Part shown: positions 62,703 through 64,000 of the stretch, in pieces
Layout: each line of letters opens with the position of its first letter
Numbering within the stretch: the first letter of the stretch is position 1
NCBI GenBank assembly: GCA_018266835.1
Contig: JAFDZP010000002.1
Location: forward strand, 696,419-760,418
DNA from: Bacteroidota bacterium
Lineage (GTDB): Bacteria; Bacteroidota; Ignavibacteria; Tepidaquicellales; Tepidaquicellaceae
Length of the DNA stretch: 64,000 nt
Reading direction: 5' to 3'
Translations under genes and position numbers: made by a program
Notes under the pieces: model-generated
Database searches by the model: none
What the model was told of the DNA's origin: nothing
What the model saw: the letters and a program-made list of their open reading frames with translations, nothing else

Positions 62703-64000
62703 TTACTGTTTTATATTTTTAATTTTTTTCTTTATGATTGTATCCTTTAAAAAATTTTTATCGTCTTTCTTAGGATAATCCAGCATGTAATGTAGCCCGC
62801 GCGATTCTTTTCTTTTCATAGCAGATTCAACAATTAATGCTGCGCATGTCACAAGATTTCTCAACTCAAGCAAGTCAACACTGACTTTTGTTTTTTTATA
62901 AAACTCCCTTATCTCATCCTTCATCATTAAAATTCTTCTGTATGCTCTTTTCAATCTGATTGTATTTCTAACAATCCCTACATAATCGCTCATTATCTCT
63001 TTAATTTCTTTTTTGTTATGAGAAATTAAAATCCATTCTTCTGCGTTCACAGTTCCTTTGTCATTCCAGTTCAGTATACTTTCATAAGATTTGGATAAAT
63101 TATTTTTCTTAGTCTTATCAAAGTTCTTTTTGAAATGTTCGTTAATTGCATTGGAGAAAACAAGTGCTTCCAGTAAAGAATTCGATGCAAGCCTGTTTGC
63201 GCCGTGTACTCCCGTCATTGTAACTTCACCGCATGCAAAAAGATTTTCTATATTTGTCTTGCCTGATAAGTCAGTTTTAATTCCTCCGCATGAGTAATGC
63301 GCAGCGGGCACGACAGGTATCATTTCTTTTGTAGCATCCACACCAATTTTCAGACAATGCTTGTAAATATTCGGAAAGTGATTTAATATTTCTTTTTTAT
63401 CAATGTGACGCATATCTAAAAAAACATTCGTATCTCCGCTCTTTTTTAACTCAGCATCAATTGCGCGGGCAACTATATCTCTGGGAGCAAGTGATTTCCG
63501 TTTATCATATTTATGCATAAACTCTTTGCCGTCGCGTGTTTTTAAAACTGCTCCTGCTCCTCTTACCGCTTCCGAAATTAAAAACACCTGAGAGTCACTT
63601 GTCTCTTTATTCTCGTATAATGCAGTTGGGTGAAACTGTACAAACTCCATATTTGCAATTGTGCAGCCGCCTCTGTATCCCATTGCATATCCGTCTCCGG
63701 TTGCGATTGCAGGATTTGTTGTATGCTGATACACCTGCCCCAATCCCCCTGAGCAAAGTATAGTATAAGATGAAACAATTTTCTCTACTTTATTGGAATT
63801 TATATTGTATGCATAAATACCATAGCAGATATTTTTTTCTTTGGAATTTTTATCTTTAAGATTTCGGGGAGTGAGCAAATCAATTGCGAAGTAGTACTCG
63901 TAAATTTTTATTTTAGGAATAAGAGAAATTTTATGAAGCAGCGCTCGCTCAATTTCTTTTCCGGTTAAATCTCTTGAATGAAGTATTCTGTTTCGAGAGT
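62703..64000 (-). CDS. nadB: L-aspartate oxidase NadB, N-terminus outside the window
   Basis: About 432 codons are visible and the frame stays open to the right edge (the first readable residues are [22 protein letters not shown]). Typical NadB features are [80 protein letters not shown] and [19 protein letters not shown]-terminal helical domain ([19 protein letters not shown]) follows. It oxidises L-aspartate to iminoaspartate for NAD synthesis. The FAD-binding N-terminal ~100 residues lie outside. Confidence 0.94.
   Translation of the reverse strand, partial: SRNRILHSRDLTGKEIERALLHKISLIPKIKIYEYYFAIDLLTPRNLKDKNSKEKNICYGIYAYNINSNKVEKIVSSYTILCSGGLGQVYQHTTNPAIATGDGYAMGYRGGCTIANMEFVQFHPTALYENKETSDSQVFLISEAVRGAGAVLKTRDGKEFMHKYDKRKSLAPRDIVARAIDAELKKSGDTNVFLDMRHIDKKEILNHFPNIYKHCLKIGVDATKEMIPVVPAAHYSCGGIKTDLSGKTNIENLFACGEVTMTGVHGANRLASNSLLEALVFSNAINEHFKKNFDKTKKNNLSKSYESILNWNDKGTVNAEEWILISHNKKEIKEIMSDYVGIVRNTIRLKRAYRRILMMKDEIREFYKKTKVSVDLLELRNLVTCAALIVESAMKRKESRGLHYMLDYPKKDDKNFLKDTIIKKKIKNIKQ

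Overview
The window is AT-rich and almost certainly comes from a member of the Ignavibacteria/Chlorobi-Bacteroidota group. Three secreted proteins end in the type IX secretion (T9SS) C-terminal domain with the motif NYPNPFNP. YCF48-like repeats, a TonB-dependent receptor and an hrcA-grpE-dnaJ operon fit the same group. No rRNA, tRNA, CRISPR array or insertion sequence was recognised.

Region 1 (1-38.2 kb, all minus strand) looks like one very long surface-polysaccharide operon, read from right to left. It starts with a candidate extended -10 promoter and a leader of about 300 nt, then a NusG-like specialised antiterminator (37.8 kb). It runs through 33 tightly packed genes and continues past the left edge. 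In order of transcription it holds: a UDP-GlcNAc3NAcA module (wbpE, wbpD, a 4-epimerase, wbpA, wbpB) with an L-2-hydroxyglutarate oxidase next to wbpB; export and control genes (an SLBB protein, a small zinc-ribbon membrane protein, a Wzc tyrosine autokinase); a legionaminic-type nonulosonic acid module (aminotransferase, CMP-transferase, synthase, 2-epimerase, CBS-nucleotidyltransferase) interrupted by a WbpG-HisH-HisF amidine module, an ATP-grasp protein and a HAD phosphatase; a Wzx flippase; two tandem Wzy-like polymerases; glycosyltransferases; the last two enzymes of UDP-L-FucNAc synthesis; an acyltransferase; a tandem double GT4 protein bracketed by two AsnB-type amidotransferases; and a two-domain dehydrogenase. 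The predicted product is an acidic glycan containing nonulosonic acid (probably acetamidino-modified), diacetamido-uronic acid (possibly amidated) and FucNAc.

Region 2 (38.2-54 kb) is a mixed-strand envelope region: a T9SS cargo and a TonB-dependent receptor, a lipoprotein, two more T9SS cargos with YCF48-like repeats, a serine hydrolase of the beta-lactamase/PBP fold, a DinB-like protein, and two plus-strand paralogues of an unrecognised all-helical protein family. Several clear Rho-independent terminators separate the units.

Region 3 (54-64 kb, minus strand) is housekeeping: hrcA-grpE-dnaJ with a degenerate CIRCE operator, a nitrilase-family amidohydrolase, a GT2 glycosyltransferase, a lipoprotein, an M1 aminopeptidase with a helical-repeat C-terminus, a secreted DsrE-like protein, and the C-terminal part of L-aspartate oxidase running off the right edge.

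The points most worth following up are the LhgO-WbpB redox coupling, the incomplete nonulosonic pathway with ATP-grasp/HAD genes at its centre, the neuA-like gene with no ordinary start codon, the paired duplications (Wzy-Wzy, GT4-GT4, AsnB-AsnB), and the uncharacterised helical family.
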